NCBI RefSeq assembly: GCF_009708035.1
Contig: NZ_WMBQ01000001.1
Span: 2,051,501-2,115,500 of the forward strand
DNA from: Hyphomicrobium album
Lineage (GTDB): Bacteria > Pseudomonadota > Alphaproteobacteria > Rhizobiales > Hyphomicrobiaceae
Length of the DNA: 64,000 bases
Direction: 5' to 3'
The position numbers were made by a program, and so were the translations under genes. Below, piece by piece: positions 7,834 to 17,277 of the stretch. Below the pieces are notes generated by a model. It was given only the letters and a program-made list of their open reading frames with translations. It was not told the origin of the DNA and did not search any database. The number at the start of each line of letters is the position of its first letter. Position 1 is the stretch's first letter.

Positions 7834-9432
7834 TCAGGTGGGGCCGGGCGGCGGAGTGCGGCGGGTCAGGAAGCGCTTGAGCTGCTTCCCATCGAGCGCC
7901 CCGGTGGCGAATACGGCGACCGCGTAGGCGAGGAAGCCGGCGCCCACGAGAACCGTCAGCGCGAGCGCGCGCTCCAGCTCCGGTGTCGGCGGCTCGAACT
8001 TCGAGCCGAGAAAGTCCGCGATGAGCCACAGGACGGCGCCCATGATGGCACTCGCCAAAAGGATGCGCGGCAAGTTCCGCTTCAGGCGGGTGTCGGCGAC
8101 GAAGTGGCCATTCTTGGCCAGCGTTGCATAGAGCAGGCCGGCGTTGAGGTAGCCGCCGAGCGTGGTCGCCACGGCGATGCCGAGATGCGGCATCCACCCA
8201 TAGGACCGGAACAGGAAGAAGAGCGCGATCGAGCCGATCGTGTTCGCCGTCAGGCTGATGGTGGCGTAGACCATCGGCGTGCGGGTGTCCTCGCGCGCGA
8301 AGTACGCCGGCGAGAACACTTTGATGAGCACGAAGCTCGGCAAGCCGATGGCGAAGATGCCGAGCGCCCAGGCGGTGGCCGGCGTGTCGGTCGCCGTGAA
8401 GGCGCCGCGCTCGAACAGGGCGGCGACGATCGGCGTCGGCACCACGGCGAGCGCCACGGCGGCCGGCAGCGTCAACAGGGCGGCGAACTCGAGCGAGCGG
8501 TTCTGGCTGTCCATCACCGCTTCGTGGTTCTCCGCGCGCAGGTGGCGGGCTACATCGGGGAGCAACACGACGCCGATGGCGATGCCGACAATGGCGAGCG
8601 GCAGCTCGTACAGCCGGTCCGCATAGTAGAGATAGGAGACGGCGCCATTCTGCATCGAGGCGATGACGGTGCCGATGACGATGTTGATCTGTGTCACGCC
8701 GCCGGCGATCACGCCGGGGATGCCGAGGCGGATCAGCCGGCGCATGCCTTCGGACATCCGCGGCCACCGCAGCTTCAGCCAGATGTTGTTGCGGCGCAGG
8801 CCGTCCATCAGCAGCGCGAGCTGCAGGATGCCGGCGACGAATACGCCCCACGCCTGGATGACGCCGGCCATCGGCTCGTTCTGGTAGCCGAGCGCCATGC
8901 CGATGAGCGTGGCGATCATCATCACGCCGTTGAGCACGATGGAGACGGACGAGCTCTCGACGAACTTGCCGAACGAGTTCAGCACGCCCGACATCAGTGC
9001 CACCAGCGACATGCACAGCAGGTACGGCATGGTGATGCGCGTCAGGAGCACGGCGAGATCGAACTTCTCCGGGTTCGCGCTGAAGCCCGGAGCCAGGCCG
9101 TACATGAGGAACGGCATGGTGATTTCGGCGATGATGGTGAGGATGAGGAGGATAAAGACGAGACCCGCCATCGCCTCCTCGGCGAACTGACGGGCAACCT
9201 CGCGCCCTTCGCCCTCTAGGCGCTTGGCAAACAGCGGCACAAACGCCGCATTGAATGCGCCTTCCCCGAACAAGCGCCTGAACAGATTGGGAAATCGAAA
9301 CGCGACGAAAAACGCATCCGCCACCGCGCCGGAACCGAGGATGGCCGCGATGAGAATATCGCGCAAGAATCCGAACACGCGGCTCAGCAAGGTGAGGCCG
9401 CCGACGGTCGCGAATGAGCGGTAGAGCTTCAT
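7834..9432 (-). CDS. murJ: Lipid II flippase MurJ (MviN)
   Basis: Integral membrane protein of 532 residues with about fourteen hydrophobic segments, of the MOP exporter superfamily. It flips undecaprenyl-linked peptidoglycan precursor. The start MKLYRSFATVGGLTLLSRVF (ATG 9432) and AFRFPNLFRRLFGEGAFNAA are family signatures. Other typical blocks are LGIPGVIAGGVTQIN and SYLYYADRLYELPL. The reading frame runs 24 codons further upstream without conserved sequence. About 200 bases without an evident gene separate it from trpS downstream. Confidence 0.96.
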   Translation of the reverse strand: MKLYRSFATVGGLTLLSRVFGFLRDILIAAILGSGAVADAFFVAFRFPNLFRRLFGEGAFNAAFVPLFAKRLEGEGREVARQFAEEAMAGLVFILLILTIIAEITMPFLMYGLAPGFSANPEKFDLAVLLTRITMPYLLCMSLVALMSGVLNSFGKFVESSSVSIVLNGVMMIATLIGMALGYQNEPMAGVIQAWGVFVAGILQLALLMDGLRRNNIWLKLRWPRMSEGMRRLIRLGIPGVIAGGVTQINIVIGTVIASMQNGAVSYLYYADRLYELPLAIVGIAIGVVLLPDVARHLRAENHEAVMDSQNRSLEFAALLTLPAAVALAVVPTPIVAALFERGAFTATDTPATAWALGIFAIGLPSFVLIKVFSPAYFAREDTRTPMVYATISLTANTIGSIALFFLFRSYGWMPHLGIAVATTLGGYLNAGLLYATLAKNGHFVADTRLKRNLPRILLASAIMGAVLWLIADFLGSKFEPPTPELERALALTVLVGAGFLAYAVAVFATGALDGKQLKRFLTRRTPPPGPT

Positions 9433-9572
9433 GGGCGCTGAGCGGTAGCGGAGCCTTGGCCGGAGAGCAAGCGGCCAGATGCAGCACGCCCCTTGTCGCC
9501 GCATAGGGCGTCGTTGACATCGGCAAGGTGAGCGCCGACAAGTTTTTCAAAGGACAGGTGGAGGACCAGCCC

Positions 9573-10235
9573 ATGTTCCCGCTCGGCGATGACGATTCCA
9601 CGCGGCGCTCAACGCCGTTCGTCACCTACGCGCTCATCGCCATCAACGTCGTCGTCTTCCTCCTCGAGCTGCAGAACGGTGATGAATTCATCCGGCAATG
9701 GTCGTTTGTGCCGGCACGCTTCGCGGCCGATCCCGCTGGCAACCTAGTGACCATTTTTACTGCCATGTTCATGCACGGCAGTTGGATGCACCTCGGCGGC
9801 AACATGCTCTATCTGTGGATCTTCGGCGACAACGTCGAGGACAACTTCGGACACGCCAAGTATCTGTTCTTCTACCTGCTCGCCGGCATCGCCGCGACTT
9901 TCGCGCAGTATCTGATCATGCCGGATGCCAACATTCCGAACCTCGGCGCATCGGGCGCGATTGCGGGTGTACTTGGCGCCTACCTGCTGATGTTCCCGCA
10001 GGGACGCGTGAACGTGCTGATGCGGGGCGGGGTGGTCGCGGTCCCGGCAATCATCGTCCTCGGCCTCTGGTTTGCCCTGCAGTTGTTCTCGAGCGTCGGC
10101 TCGATAGCCGACACGAGCGGCACGGAGGGCGGCGGCGTCGCGTTCATGGCGCACGTCGGCGGCTTCGTAGCCGGGTTCCTTATGGCCTTCCTGTTCCGCA
10201 GCGGCGGCGGCACTAATCCTCGCATTTCCGCTTAG
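9573..10235 (+). CDS. Rhomboid family intramembrane serine protease
   Basis: Six-helix membrane protein of 220 residues. The catalytic Ser lies in NLGASGAIAGVLGAYL (GASGA), and the catalytic His in MAHVGGFVAGFLMAFLF. Extracytoplasmic-loop residues follow the MFMHGSWMHLGGNMLYLWIFG block typical of rhomboids. The ATG at 9573 is preferred over the GTG at 9528 because GGAGG lies eight bases upstream of it. It points away from murJ. No substrate candidate is evident; the next gene has a single N-terminal membrane anchor and could be tested. Confidence 0.93.
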   Translation: MFPLGDDDSTRRSTPFVTYALIAINVVVFLLELQNGDEFIRQWSFVPARFAADPAGNLVTIFTAMFMHGSWMHLGGNMLYLWIFGDNVEDNFGHAKYLFFYLLAGIAATFAQYLIMPDANIPNLGASGAIAGVLGAYLLMFPQGRVNVLMRGGVVAVPAIIVLGLWFALQLFSSVGSIADTSGTEGGGVAFMAHVGGFVAGFLMAFLFRSGGGTNPRISA

Positions 10236-10347
10236 CCGGAAACCACGTCTATAGGCGGCCATGCGATCGCCTTGAACGGCGCGCTGAGTTGCCCGAGAAT
10301 GCCCTACCTGCCACGGCCGGGGGGCCTAGAGCTCGGGACGAATTGCT

Positions 10348-11436
10348 ATGCTGCGCCTTGCCGGAACCCTGATCCTTCTCCTGCTGATGCTGTTCAGCGC
10401 GACCGTCTATCTGTTGGACATCGATCCCCGGAACCTCCAGCCATCAAAGCCGGCGGGGACCACCAAGCAAGAGGATGCAAAGGCGCCTGGCGAGTCGCCG
10501 AAGGGCGAGATCGAGGCCATGCAGGATGCCCTCGCTCCGGCCAAGCCCGGCGATGGCCAAGCGCCGGCATTCGACATCGCCCGCATCGATCCCAACGGCA
10601 CGTCGGTGTTCGCGGGACGCGCCGAACCCAAGTCCTTCGTCACCATCACCGCCGACGGCAAGGAGATCGGCACGGCGGAGGCGGACGAGAACGGCGAATG
10701 GACGTTCACCACCGAAGCGAAGATTCCCAATCCGGACGCGAAGCTCGCGCTCTTCAAGGCGCCCCACGGCGCCAGGGTAGCGGAGGTGGCGCCGCCTGCT
10801 GCACGCACCGAATCCGCGGCACCGGGCACTCCAGGGAAGCCCCAGTCGGCCGGAACCGTTACCTCGAAATTGATCCAGAACCTCGAGGGCATGGTCGCCG
10901 ATGCGCGCAAAGAGGACGGCAAGCAGGTGGCGACAGCGACGCCTCCCCCGGCGGCGTCGGGGGCACCCGTGCCGGAGCCGGCGCTGCCTTCGGCCGCCCC
11001 GGCGACGGCGCCTGCCACGCCTGCAAACCCCGCTGCACCGGCAGCACGCGGCGACGTACCGACGTCGCTGCCGCCCCGCGTCGAGACCGTGACCGTCCCG
11101 GTCCCGGTGACATTCGTCTTCAATGAGGCGACGCTCACCGGCGACGGCGAACGGGCAGCACGCCTCCTGCTCGAGTATCTCCAGCTGAAGCGCTTCCCCA
11201 AGGTGAAGCTCACCGGCCATGCCGACGAGCGCGGCACGGACGCCCTGAACCTCGCCCTGTCGGCGCAGCGGCTGCAGACGGTCGCCCGCTTCCTGCGCGA
11301 CGGCGGCTTCAAGGGACAGCTCGACCTAGTACCGAAGGGCAAAGCCGAACCGTATTTAGGCGTCGTGCGGGCCGACTTCAGCCAGGAAGACCTTTGGCAG
11401 CTCGACCGGCGCGTCGAGCTCATGGTCTCGCGCTAG
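10348..11436 (+). CDS. Membrane-anchored OmpA-domain protein with Ig-like and Pro/Ala-rich regions
   Basis: Envelope protein of 362 residues. A hydrophobic anchor covers residues 1-25 (LILLLLMLFSATVYLL). An Ig/BON-like module with DPNGTSVFAGRAEPKSFVTI and GEWTF covers residues ~85-130. A long Pro/Ala-rich linker follows (~145-245). An OmpA C-terminal peptidoglycan-binding domain closes the protein (~255-360, LTGHADERGTDALNLALSAQ). The usual OmpA peptidoglycan contacts (Asp in GHADERG, Arg in AQR) are present. It is convergent with glnD, whose stop is six bases away. Together with the rhomboid gene it interrupts the usual glnD-murJ adjacency. Confidence 0.8.
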   Translation: MLRLAGTLILLLLMLFSATVYLLDIDPRNLQPSKPAGTTKQEDAKAPGESPKGEIEAMQDALAPAKPGDGQAPAFDIARIDPNGTSVFAGRAEPKSFVTITADGKEIGTAEADENGEWTFTTEAKIPNPDAKLALFKAPHGARVAEVAPPAARTESAAPGTPGKPQSAGTVTSKLIQNLEGMVADARKEDGKQVATATPPPAASGAPVPEPALPSAAPATAPATPANPAAPAARGDVPTSLPPRVETVTVPVPVTFVFNEATLTGDGERAARLLLEYLQLKRFPKVKLTGHADERGTDALNLALSAQRLQTVARFLRDGGFKGQLDLVPKGKAEPYLGVVRADFSQEDLWQLDRRVELMVSR

Positions 11437-11441
11437 GAGGG

Positions 11442-14219
11442 CTACGCCGGCGGCGCCGTCTTCTCCAACTTGTCCTCGAGCACGGCGACAATGCGCTTGC
11501 GGATCGCCTCCTGCCGCGGCTCGCTGTCGATCTTCTTGCCGGTCAAGTCGGTGACATAGAACACGTCAACGGCCTTCTCGCCGAAGGTCGTGATGTGGGC
11601 CGAAGTGATGTCGAGCAGCAGGTTGGACAGCGTGCTGGTCAGCTCGTAGAGCAGGCCGGGCCGGTCGCGTCCCGCCACCTCGATGACGGTGAACTGGTCG
11701 GACAGCGCGTTGTTGATGATCACGTCCGGCTCGACCGTGAAAGCCATGACGCGGCGTGGCGGGGGGCCACGCTCGGCCAGTAGCGTATCGAGCCACGCAT
11801 CGCCGCGCAGCAGGCGCCCGATCAGTTCGCCGATGCGCTTGCCGCGCCGCAGCTCGTCCTCGTCGTCCTTGAAAGCACGGTTGAGCAGGAAGGTGTCGAG
11901 CGCGTAGCCGTCGCGCGTCGTCATGATGTGGGCGCCGGCGATGTTGGCGCCCGTCGCAGCACAGGCACCGGCGAACAAAGCCAGCAGGCGCGGGTGGTTC
12001 GGCGCCACGACCGTCAGCTCGGTGATGGCGGTGAATGCATCCGTGCGCGTATCGGTGGCAACGTGCAGTCCATCGCGCTCCGCGCGGCGCAACAGCTTGG
12101 CGTGCTCGACCCGTCGCTCGGCGTCGGTGCGCAGCCAGTAGTCGGGATAGTGCCGGTCGACATAGCTGTCGATGTCGGCCGGCTTCCAGTCGGCAAGATC
12201 GAGGCGCAGCTGGTCCTGCGCCGCCGCCGTGCGCTGACTGCGCTTCACCTGCGTGTGGCCGCCGGCGACCAGCGGCTCGGTCTCGTAGTACAGCGTGCGC
12301 AGGAGCTGGCCCTTCCAACCGTTCCACACTCCGGGACCGACAGCGCGAATGTCGGCGACGGTGAGCAGCAGCAGCAGCTTCAGCCGCTCCGGGCTCTGCA
12401 CGACGTCGGCGAAATCACGGATGGTCTTGGCATCGGACAGATCGCGGCTCTGGGCAATGTTGCTCATCGTCAAATGCTGCTCGATGAGCCAGACCGTCGT
12501 CTCCGTCTCGGCCGGCGTCAACCCTAGGCGCGGGCACAGCTCACGCGCGACGCGGGCACCGACGATCGAATGGTCCTCGGTTTGGCCCTTGCCGATGTCG
12601 TGCAGGAACGCGGCGACGTAGAGAGCGCGCCGGTTCCTGATGGTGCTGATGATCTCGGTCGACAGCGGCAGCTCGTTGCTCGCCCCGCCGCGCTCGATAT
12701 CGGTGAGCATGCCGACGGTGCGCACCAGATGCTCGTCGACCGTGTAGCTGTGGTACATGTTGAACTGCGTCATGCCGACGACGCGCCCAAACTCGGGCAC
12801 GAAGCGGCCGAGCACGCCCGCCTCGTTCATCCGCCGCAGCGACATTTCCGGATTGGTGTCGCCGGTGAGCAGCTCGACGAAGATGCGGTTGGCCTCCGGA
12901 TTGTTGCGCAGGTCGTCGTCGATCAGCCGCTTCGACTGGCGCAACAGGCGGATCGCGTCCGGATGCAGGAACGAGTTGGAAAGATGCGCTTCGGCGAAGA
13001 AGCGGATGAGGTTCACCGGATCGCGCTTGAACACGTCCTGGTCGGCGACATTCAGCCGGTCGTTGTCGATGCGGAATTCCGTGCGCGTGCGCAGCTGCCG
13101 TCGCTGCTTCCAGCTGAGCGGCCGGAAATATCGGCTGATCCCCGGCGACGCCTTGAGCTGCTGCATCTCCAGCGCCGAGCATAGGATCGTCGTCAGATCG
13201 CCGACGTCCTTGGCGATGAGGAAGTAGTGCTTCATGAAGCGCTCGACGGCGAGCAGGCCGCCGCGGTCGTTGTAGCCGAGCTGGGCGGCGAGCCAGGGCT
13301 GCAGGTCGAACGTCAGCACCTCTTCCGCGCGACCGCTGGCGAAATGCAGAAAGCAGCGAATGGTCCAGAGGAAATCCTCGCACCGGCGGAACGTCGCCAC
13401 CTCCTCCGAACGGAAGATACCGGCCGCCACCGTCGCCGCGCCGACGCCCTGCCCGTAGAGGTACTTGGACAGCCAATGCAGCGTGTGCAGGTCGCGCAAG
13501 CCGCCCTTGCCGTCCTTGACGTTGGGCTCGACCTTGTAGCGGCTCTCGCCCGTCACGCGGTGCCGGGCATCGTGCTCGGCCATCTTCGCGTCGATGAAGG
13601 CACGCGCCGTACCGGCGACGACGTGGGTATGGAAGCGCTCCTCGAACTCGCCGTAGAGCTGCCCGTCACCGTGGATGAGGCGCGCGTCGAGGAGCGCAGT
13701 GCGCACCGTCACGTCCGTGCTCATCTTGACGCACTGATCGACGGTGCGCGTCGCGTGTCCGACTTTGAAGCCCAGATCCCAGAGGATGTAGAGCATGTAT
13801 TCGGCGACGCTCTCGCCCCACGCCGTCTTCTTGTAAGGAAGCAGGAACAACAGGTCGATGTCGGAGCCCGGCGCCAGCAGGCCACGGCCGTAGCCGCCGG
13901 TGGCGACGATGGCCATGCGCTCGGCGTCGGACGGATTGGTCGCACGGTAGATGTGCGCGACGGTGTAGTCGAAAAGGACACGCGTCAGCTCGTCCTGGAA
14001 GTGCGACAGCCCGGCGGCGCAACGGCGACCGCTGTGGTCGGTCTGCAGCCCCAGGCGCGCCGCGGCGCGCGCCTCGGCGACGAGCACCTTGAGGCGCTCG
14101 ACCATCGCCGGCCGCGCCTTGGCGGCGTCGTCGCCATTGGCACGGAAATTCGCCGTCAGCTCGGCGCGGAGCGCGCGCGAGTCGAAGTAAGGCGCGGTGT
14201 GTTGGATCGCTTTATCCAT
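11442..14219 (-). CDS. glnD: Bifunctional PII uridylyltransferase/uridylyl-removing enzyme GlnD
   Basis: Nitrogen-status sensor of 925 residues that uridylylates and deuridylylates PII proteins according to glutamine. The nucleotidyltransferase site is GGYGRGLLAPGSDIDLLFLL, with GSDIDLL carrying the metal-binding Asp residues. The HD domain has AAFLHDIGKG. Two C-terminal ACT domains contain LTVVAPNHPRLLALFAGACA and IEVAGRDRPGLLYELTSTL. Length matches alphaproteobacterial GlnD. The gene is flanked by mutS upstream on the same strand, as in other Rhizobiales. Confidence 0.97.
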   Translation of the reverse strand: MDKAIQHTAPYFDSRALRAELTANFRANGDDAAKARPAMVERLKVLVAEARAAARLGLQTDHSGRRCAAGLSHFQDELTRVLFDYTVAHIYRATNPSDAERMAIVATGGYGRGLLAPGSDIDLLFLLPYKKTAWGESVAEYMLYILWDLGFKVGHATRTVDQCVKMSTDVTVRTALLDARLIHGDGQLYGEFEERFHTHVVAGTARAFIDAKMAEHDARHRVTGESRYKVEPNVKDGKGGLRDLHTLHWLSKYLYGQGVGAATVAAGIFRSEEVATFRRCEDFLWTIRCFLHFASGRAEEVLTFDLQPWLAAQLGYNDRGGLLAVERFMKHYFLIAKDVGDLTTILCSALEMQQLKASPGISRYFRPLSWKQRRQLRTRTEFRIDNDRLNVADQDVFKRDPVNLIRFFAEAHLSNSFLHPDAIRLLRQSKRLIDDDLRNNPEANRIFVELLTGDTNPEMSLRRMNEAGVLGRFVPEFGRVVGMTQFNMYHSYTVDEHLVRTVGMLTDIERGGASNELPLSTEIISTIRNRRALYVAAFLHDIGKGQTEDHSIVGARVARELCPRLGLTPAETETTVWLIEQHLTMSNIAQSRDLSDAKTIRDFADVVQSPERLKLLLLLTVADIRAVGPGVWNGWKGQLLRTLYYETEPLVAGGHTQVKRSQRTAAAQDQLRLDLADWKPADIDSYVDRHYPDYWLRTDAERRVEHAKLLRRAERDGLHVATDTRTDAFTAITELTVVAPNHPRLLALFAGACAATGANIAGAHIMTTRDGYALDTFLLNRAFKDDEDELRRGKRIGELIGRLLRGDAWLDTLLAERGPPPRRVMAFTVEPDVIINNALSDQFTVIEVAGRDRPGLLYELTSTLSNLLLDITSAHITTFGEKAVDVFYVTDLTGKKIDSEPRQEAIRKRIVAVLEDKLEKTAPPA

Positions 14220-14280
14220 GCTGCACGTAGATGCGATGTCTCCAACAATTTAGCCGCGGCTGGCCAATTGCCAAACCGGC

Positions 14281-17106
14281 TTATGCGCCGCCCTGACGCA
14301 GCGCCTTCAGCCGATAGATGGCGTCGAGCGCGGCGCGCGGGGTGAGCTCGTCAGGCTTCAACTCGTCGACCGCGTTCTCGATCGGCGAGGGGCCGGCGGG
14401 TTCGGCGGGTCCGGGCCGGCTTACCGCAAATAGCGGCAGCTCGTCGAGGCCGCCGTTGCGGGCGTTCTTGCGGCTTTCGGTCTTCTCGAGCAGGGCGAGC
14501 ACCTCGCGCGCCCGCCCGACGACCTCGGCCGGCAGGCCGGCAAGCTTGGCGACCTGGATGCCGTACGAGCGGTCGGCAGCGCCGGTCTTGACCTTGTGCA
14601 GGAAGACGATCTCGTCCTGCCATTCGCGCACGTCCATCGTCACGTTGGCGACGCCGCCCAGACGCCGGGCCAGCGCCGTCAGCTCGTGATAGTGGGTGGC
14701 GAACAGCGCTCGCGCCTTGAGAACGTCGTGCAGGAACTCGACCGTCGCCCAGGCAATGGACAGACCGTCGAAGGTTGCGGTGCCGCGCCCGATCTCGTCG
14801 AGGATGATGAGCGAGCGGTCGCTCGCCTGGTTGAGGATGGCAGCTGTCTCGACCATCTCCACCATGAAGGTCGAGCGTCCGCGCGCCAGGTCGTCCGAGG
14901 CGCCGACGCGGCTGAACAGGCGATCAAGGGCGCCGATCGTCGCCGCCCGCGCCGGAACGTAGGAGCCGACCTGGGCGAGGACGGCAATGAGCGCGTTCTG
15001 ACGCAGGAAAGTCGACTTGCCTGCCATGTTAGGCCCGGTGACGAGCCAGATGCGATTGTCGGCGATCTCGTCGTCCGAGCCGGCACCGCCAGCGGCTCCT
15101 AACGCGCAATCGTTCTCGATGAAGGCGCCGGCTCTCGCCGCTTTCAGCGCCTGCTCGACCACCGGATGCCGACCGCCGCGTATGTCGAACGCCTGGCTGT
15201 CGTCCACCATCGGACGCGCGTATCCCTCGACCCGCGCCAGTTCCGCAAGAGACGCCGTCGCGTCGAGATCAGCCAGGGCGGCGGCGACCCGCCCCAACGC
15301 ACCAGCCTCGCGCTCGATGGCGCTCGCCAATTCGGCGAAGATCTCCTGCTCCAGGCTCAATGCCCGCTCAGTCGCCGAGGCGATGCGCCCTTCGATGTCG
15401 ATCAGCTCGGCGGTCGAGAAGCGCACCGCGTTGGCCATCGTCTGGCGATGGCGGAATTCGTCCGCCAGCGGCGGCTCGAGCAGCGGCTTGGCATTGACCT
15501 GCGTCACCTCGATGTAGAAGCCGAGAATATTGTTGTGGCGCACCTTCAGCGACTTGACCCCGGTGCGCTCGACGTACTTGGCCTCTAGCCCGGCCATGAA
15601 CCCGCGGCCGTCCTCCTTCAGGCGCCGCGCCTCGTCCAGCTCACTGCGATATCCCTCCCGCACGAAGCCGCCATCGCGTTTCAGGTGCGGAGGATCATCG
15701 ACGATCGCTGCCGCCAGGTCGGCGCGTAGCTTTCCACTCGCCGAGGCAAGCTCCCCGGCGATGCGTCCGAGCTCCAGCGGCAACCCCATTCCGGCCCCTT
15801 CACCGGCGAGCAGCGCTGCACCGCGTTCTGCTGTGGAGAGCCCCTCGCGCACCGCCGCCAGATCGCGCGGCGAGCCGCGGCCAAAGCCGAGACGGGAGAT
15901 GGCGCGGGCGATGTCGGGCGCCGATTTGAGCGACGCGCGCAAGTCGCTGCGCAAATTCTCCTGGTCGACCAGAAAGCCTACAGCGTCGAGGCGCTCATTG
16001 ATGCGGCCCACGTCGCGCAGCGGGCTCGACAGCCGGGCCGCCAATTCGCGCGCGCCGGCACCGGTGACGGTTCGATCGATTGCGGCGAGCAGGCTGCCTT
16101 GCTTGTCCCCGGCGACCGAGCGCACCAGCTCGAGGCTGGCCCGGCTCGCCGCGTCGATGAGGAGGATGGCGTTGGAGCCGGAGCGCTTCGGCGGCCTGAT
16201 CGCCGGCATGCGCCCCAGCTGCGTCAGCTCCACATACTTGATCAGCGCGCCGAGGGCCGCGAGCTCTGGCCGCGTGAAACTGCCGAAGCCGCCAAGCTCG
16301 GCCACCTTCAATTGCTTCTTGAGCGCGGCTTCGCCCGCCAGGCTGTCGAAATAGGCGCCGGGAACCGGGGTGGTCGAGGCGCCGACGCGCGTCACGCAAC
16401 CGCGCAGCTCCGCATCGGCGAGCATCATGTCCGAGGCGATCACCTCGCTCGGCGCCAACCGCGCCAGCTCGCCCGAGAGATCGGCGCCCGTGACCTCGCC
16501 GACCTCCACCTCGCCGGTAGAAATGTCGATCGAGGCGAGCGCGAGTGGAGCCTCCGCCTGCCCGCCGGCGCGGAACAGCGCCGTGAGATAGTTGCGCGCC
16601 TTGGCGTCGAGCAGCGTGTCCTCGGTGAGCGTGCCGGGCGTGACGACGCGCACGACGTCGCGCTTGACGACGGCCTTGGCGCCACGCTTGCGCGCCTCAG
16701 CCGGGTCTTCGAGCTGCTCGGCGACGGCGACCCGGTGCCCGGCCTTGATCAGGCGGTGCAGATATTCGTCGGCGCGATGGATGGGCACGCCGCACATCGG
16801 GATGTCCTGGCCGAGATGCTTGCCGCGCTTGGTCAGCACGATGCCGAGCGTGGCCGAGGCGGCGACCGCGTCTTCAAAGAACAGCTCGTAGAAGTCGCCC
16901 ATCCGGTACCAGAGGAGGCAGTCGGGGTTTGCCGCCTTGATCTCCAGAAACTGGGCCATCGACGGAGTCGCGTCGGCCGCAGGGGACGGCGCCGGCGGAG
17001 GCTCGGCAGATGACGCCGCCTCCGCGCACGGCTTCTCGGCCGCCGCAACCTCCGGCGCGTCCTCAAGCGGCTCCACCAGCTTGCGTCGTGTCTGTTTGCC
17101 CGCCAT
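14281..17106 (-). CDS. mutS: DNA mismatch repair protein MutS
   Basis: Mismatch-recognition ATPase of about 941 residues. The N-terminal mismatch-binding domain carries the Phe-x-Glu region (MGDFYELFFEDAV). Core and clamp domains follow. The ATPase has Walker A GPNMAGKSTFLRQNALIAVL, Walker B LIILDEIGRGTATFDGLSIA and a conserved FATHYHEL. ATG 17106 (MAGKQTRRKL) has GGGGGAAG upstream and is preferred to the in-frame extension to 17184. The first ~55 residues form an acidic Ala/Pro-rich tail ahead of MAQFLEIKAANPD. It diverges from maeB. Confidence 0.97.
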   Translation of the reverse strand: MAGKQTRRKLVEPLEDAPEVAAAEKPCAEAASSAEPPPAPSPAADATPSMAQFLEIKAANPDCLLWYRMGDFYELFFEDAVAASATLGIVLTKRGKHLGQDIPMCGVPIHRADEYLHRLIKAGHRVAVAEQLEDPAEARKRGAKAVVKRDVVRVVTPGTLTEDTLLDAKARNYLTALFRAGGQAEAPLALASIDISTGEVEVGEVTGADLSGELARLAPSEVIASDMMLADAELRGCVTRVGASTTPVPGAYFDSLAGEAALKKQLKVAELGGFGSFTRPELAALGALIKYVELTQLGRMPAIRPPKRSGSNAILLIDAASRASLELVRSVAGDKQGSLLAAIDRTVTGAGARELAARLSSPLRDVGRINERLDAVGFLVDQENLRSDLRASLKSAPDIARAISRLGFGRGSPRDLAAVREGLSTAERGAALLAGEGAGMGLPLELGRIAGELASASGKLRADLAAAIVDDPPHLKRDGGFVREGYRSELDEARRLKEDGRGFMAGLEAKYVERTGVKSLKVRHNNILGFYIEVTQVNAKPLLEPPLADEFRHRQTMANAVRFSTAELIDIEGRIASATERALSLEQEIFAELASAIEREAGALGRVAAALADLDATASLAELARVEGYARPMVDDSQAFDIRGGRHPVVEQALKAARAGAFIENDCALGAAGGAGSDDEIADNRIWLVTGPNMAGKSTFLRQNALIAVLAQVGSYVPARAATIGALDRLFSRVGASDDLARGRSTFMVEMVETAAILNQASDRSLIILDEIGRGTATFDGLSIAWATVEFLHDVLKARALFATHYHELTALARRLGGVANVTMDVREWQDEIVFLHKVKTGAADRSYGIQVAKLAGLPAEVVGRAREVLALLEKTESRKNARNGGLDELPLFAVSRPGPAEPAGPSPIENAVDELKPDELTPRAALDAIYRLKALRQGGA

Positions 17107-17277
17107 CGGCGGCTTCCCCCGCTGCAAACGTCCGCCCTGAGCGGCCCGCCACGATAGCGACCCTCCCCCACGGGTCAAACGCACCTCAGGGGTTGTTCAC
17201 CGCCACGGGCGCCAATCGATTGTTTCGCCGCGGCCACAAGCCTAATCTTCCACCAGTTTTTCAACTGGACAGTGCCC

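Noticed and set aside
7664-9625. 653-codon minus-strand frame over murJ
   Set aside because: Frame-shifted relative to murJ, composition dominated by Arg, His and Pro; murJ itself is complete in the other frame.
13227-14345. 372-codon open frame on the plus strand
   Set aside because: Lies entirely opposite glnD and has no recognisable motif; shadow frame.
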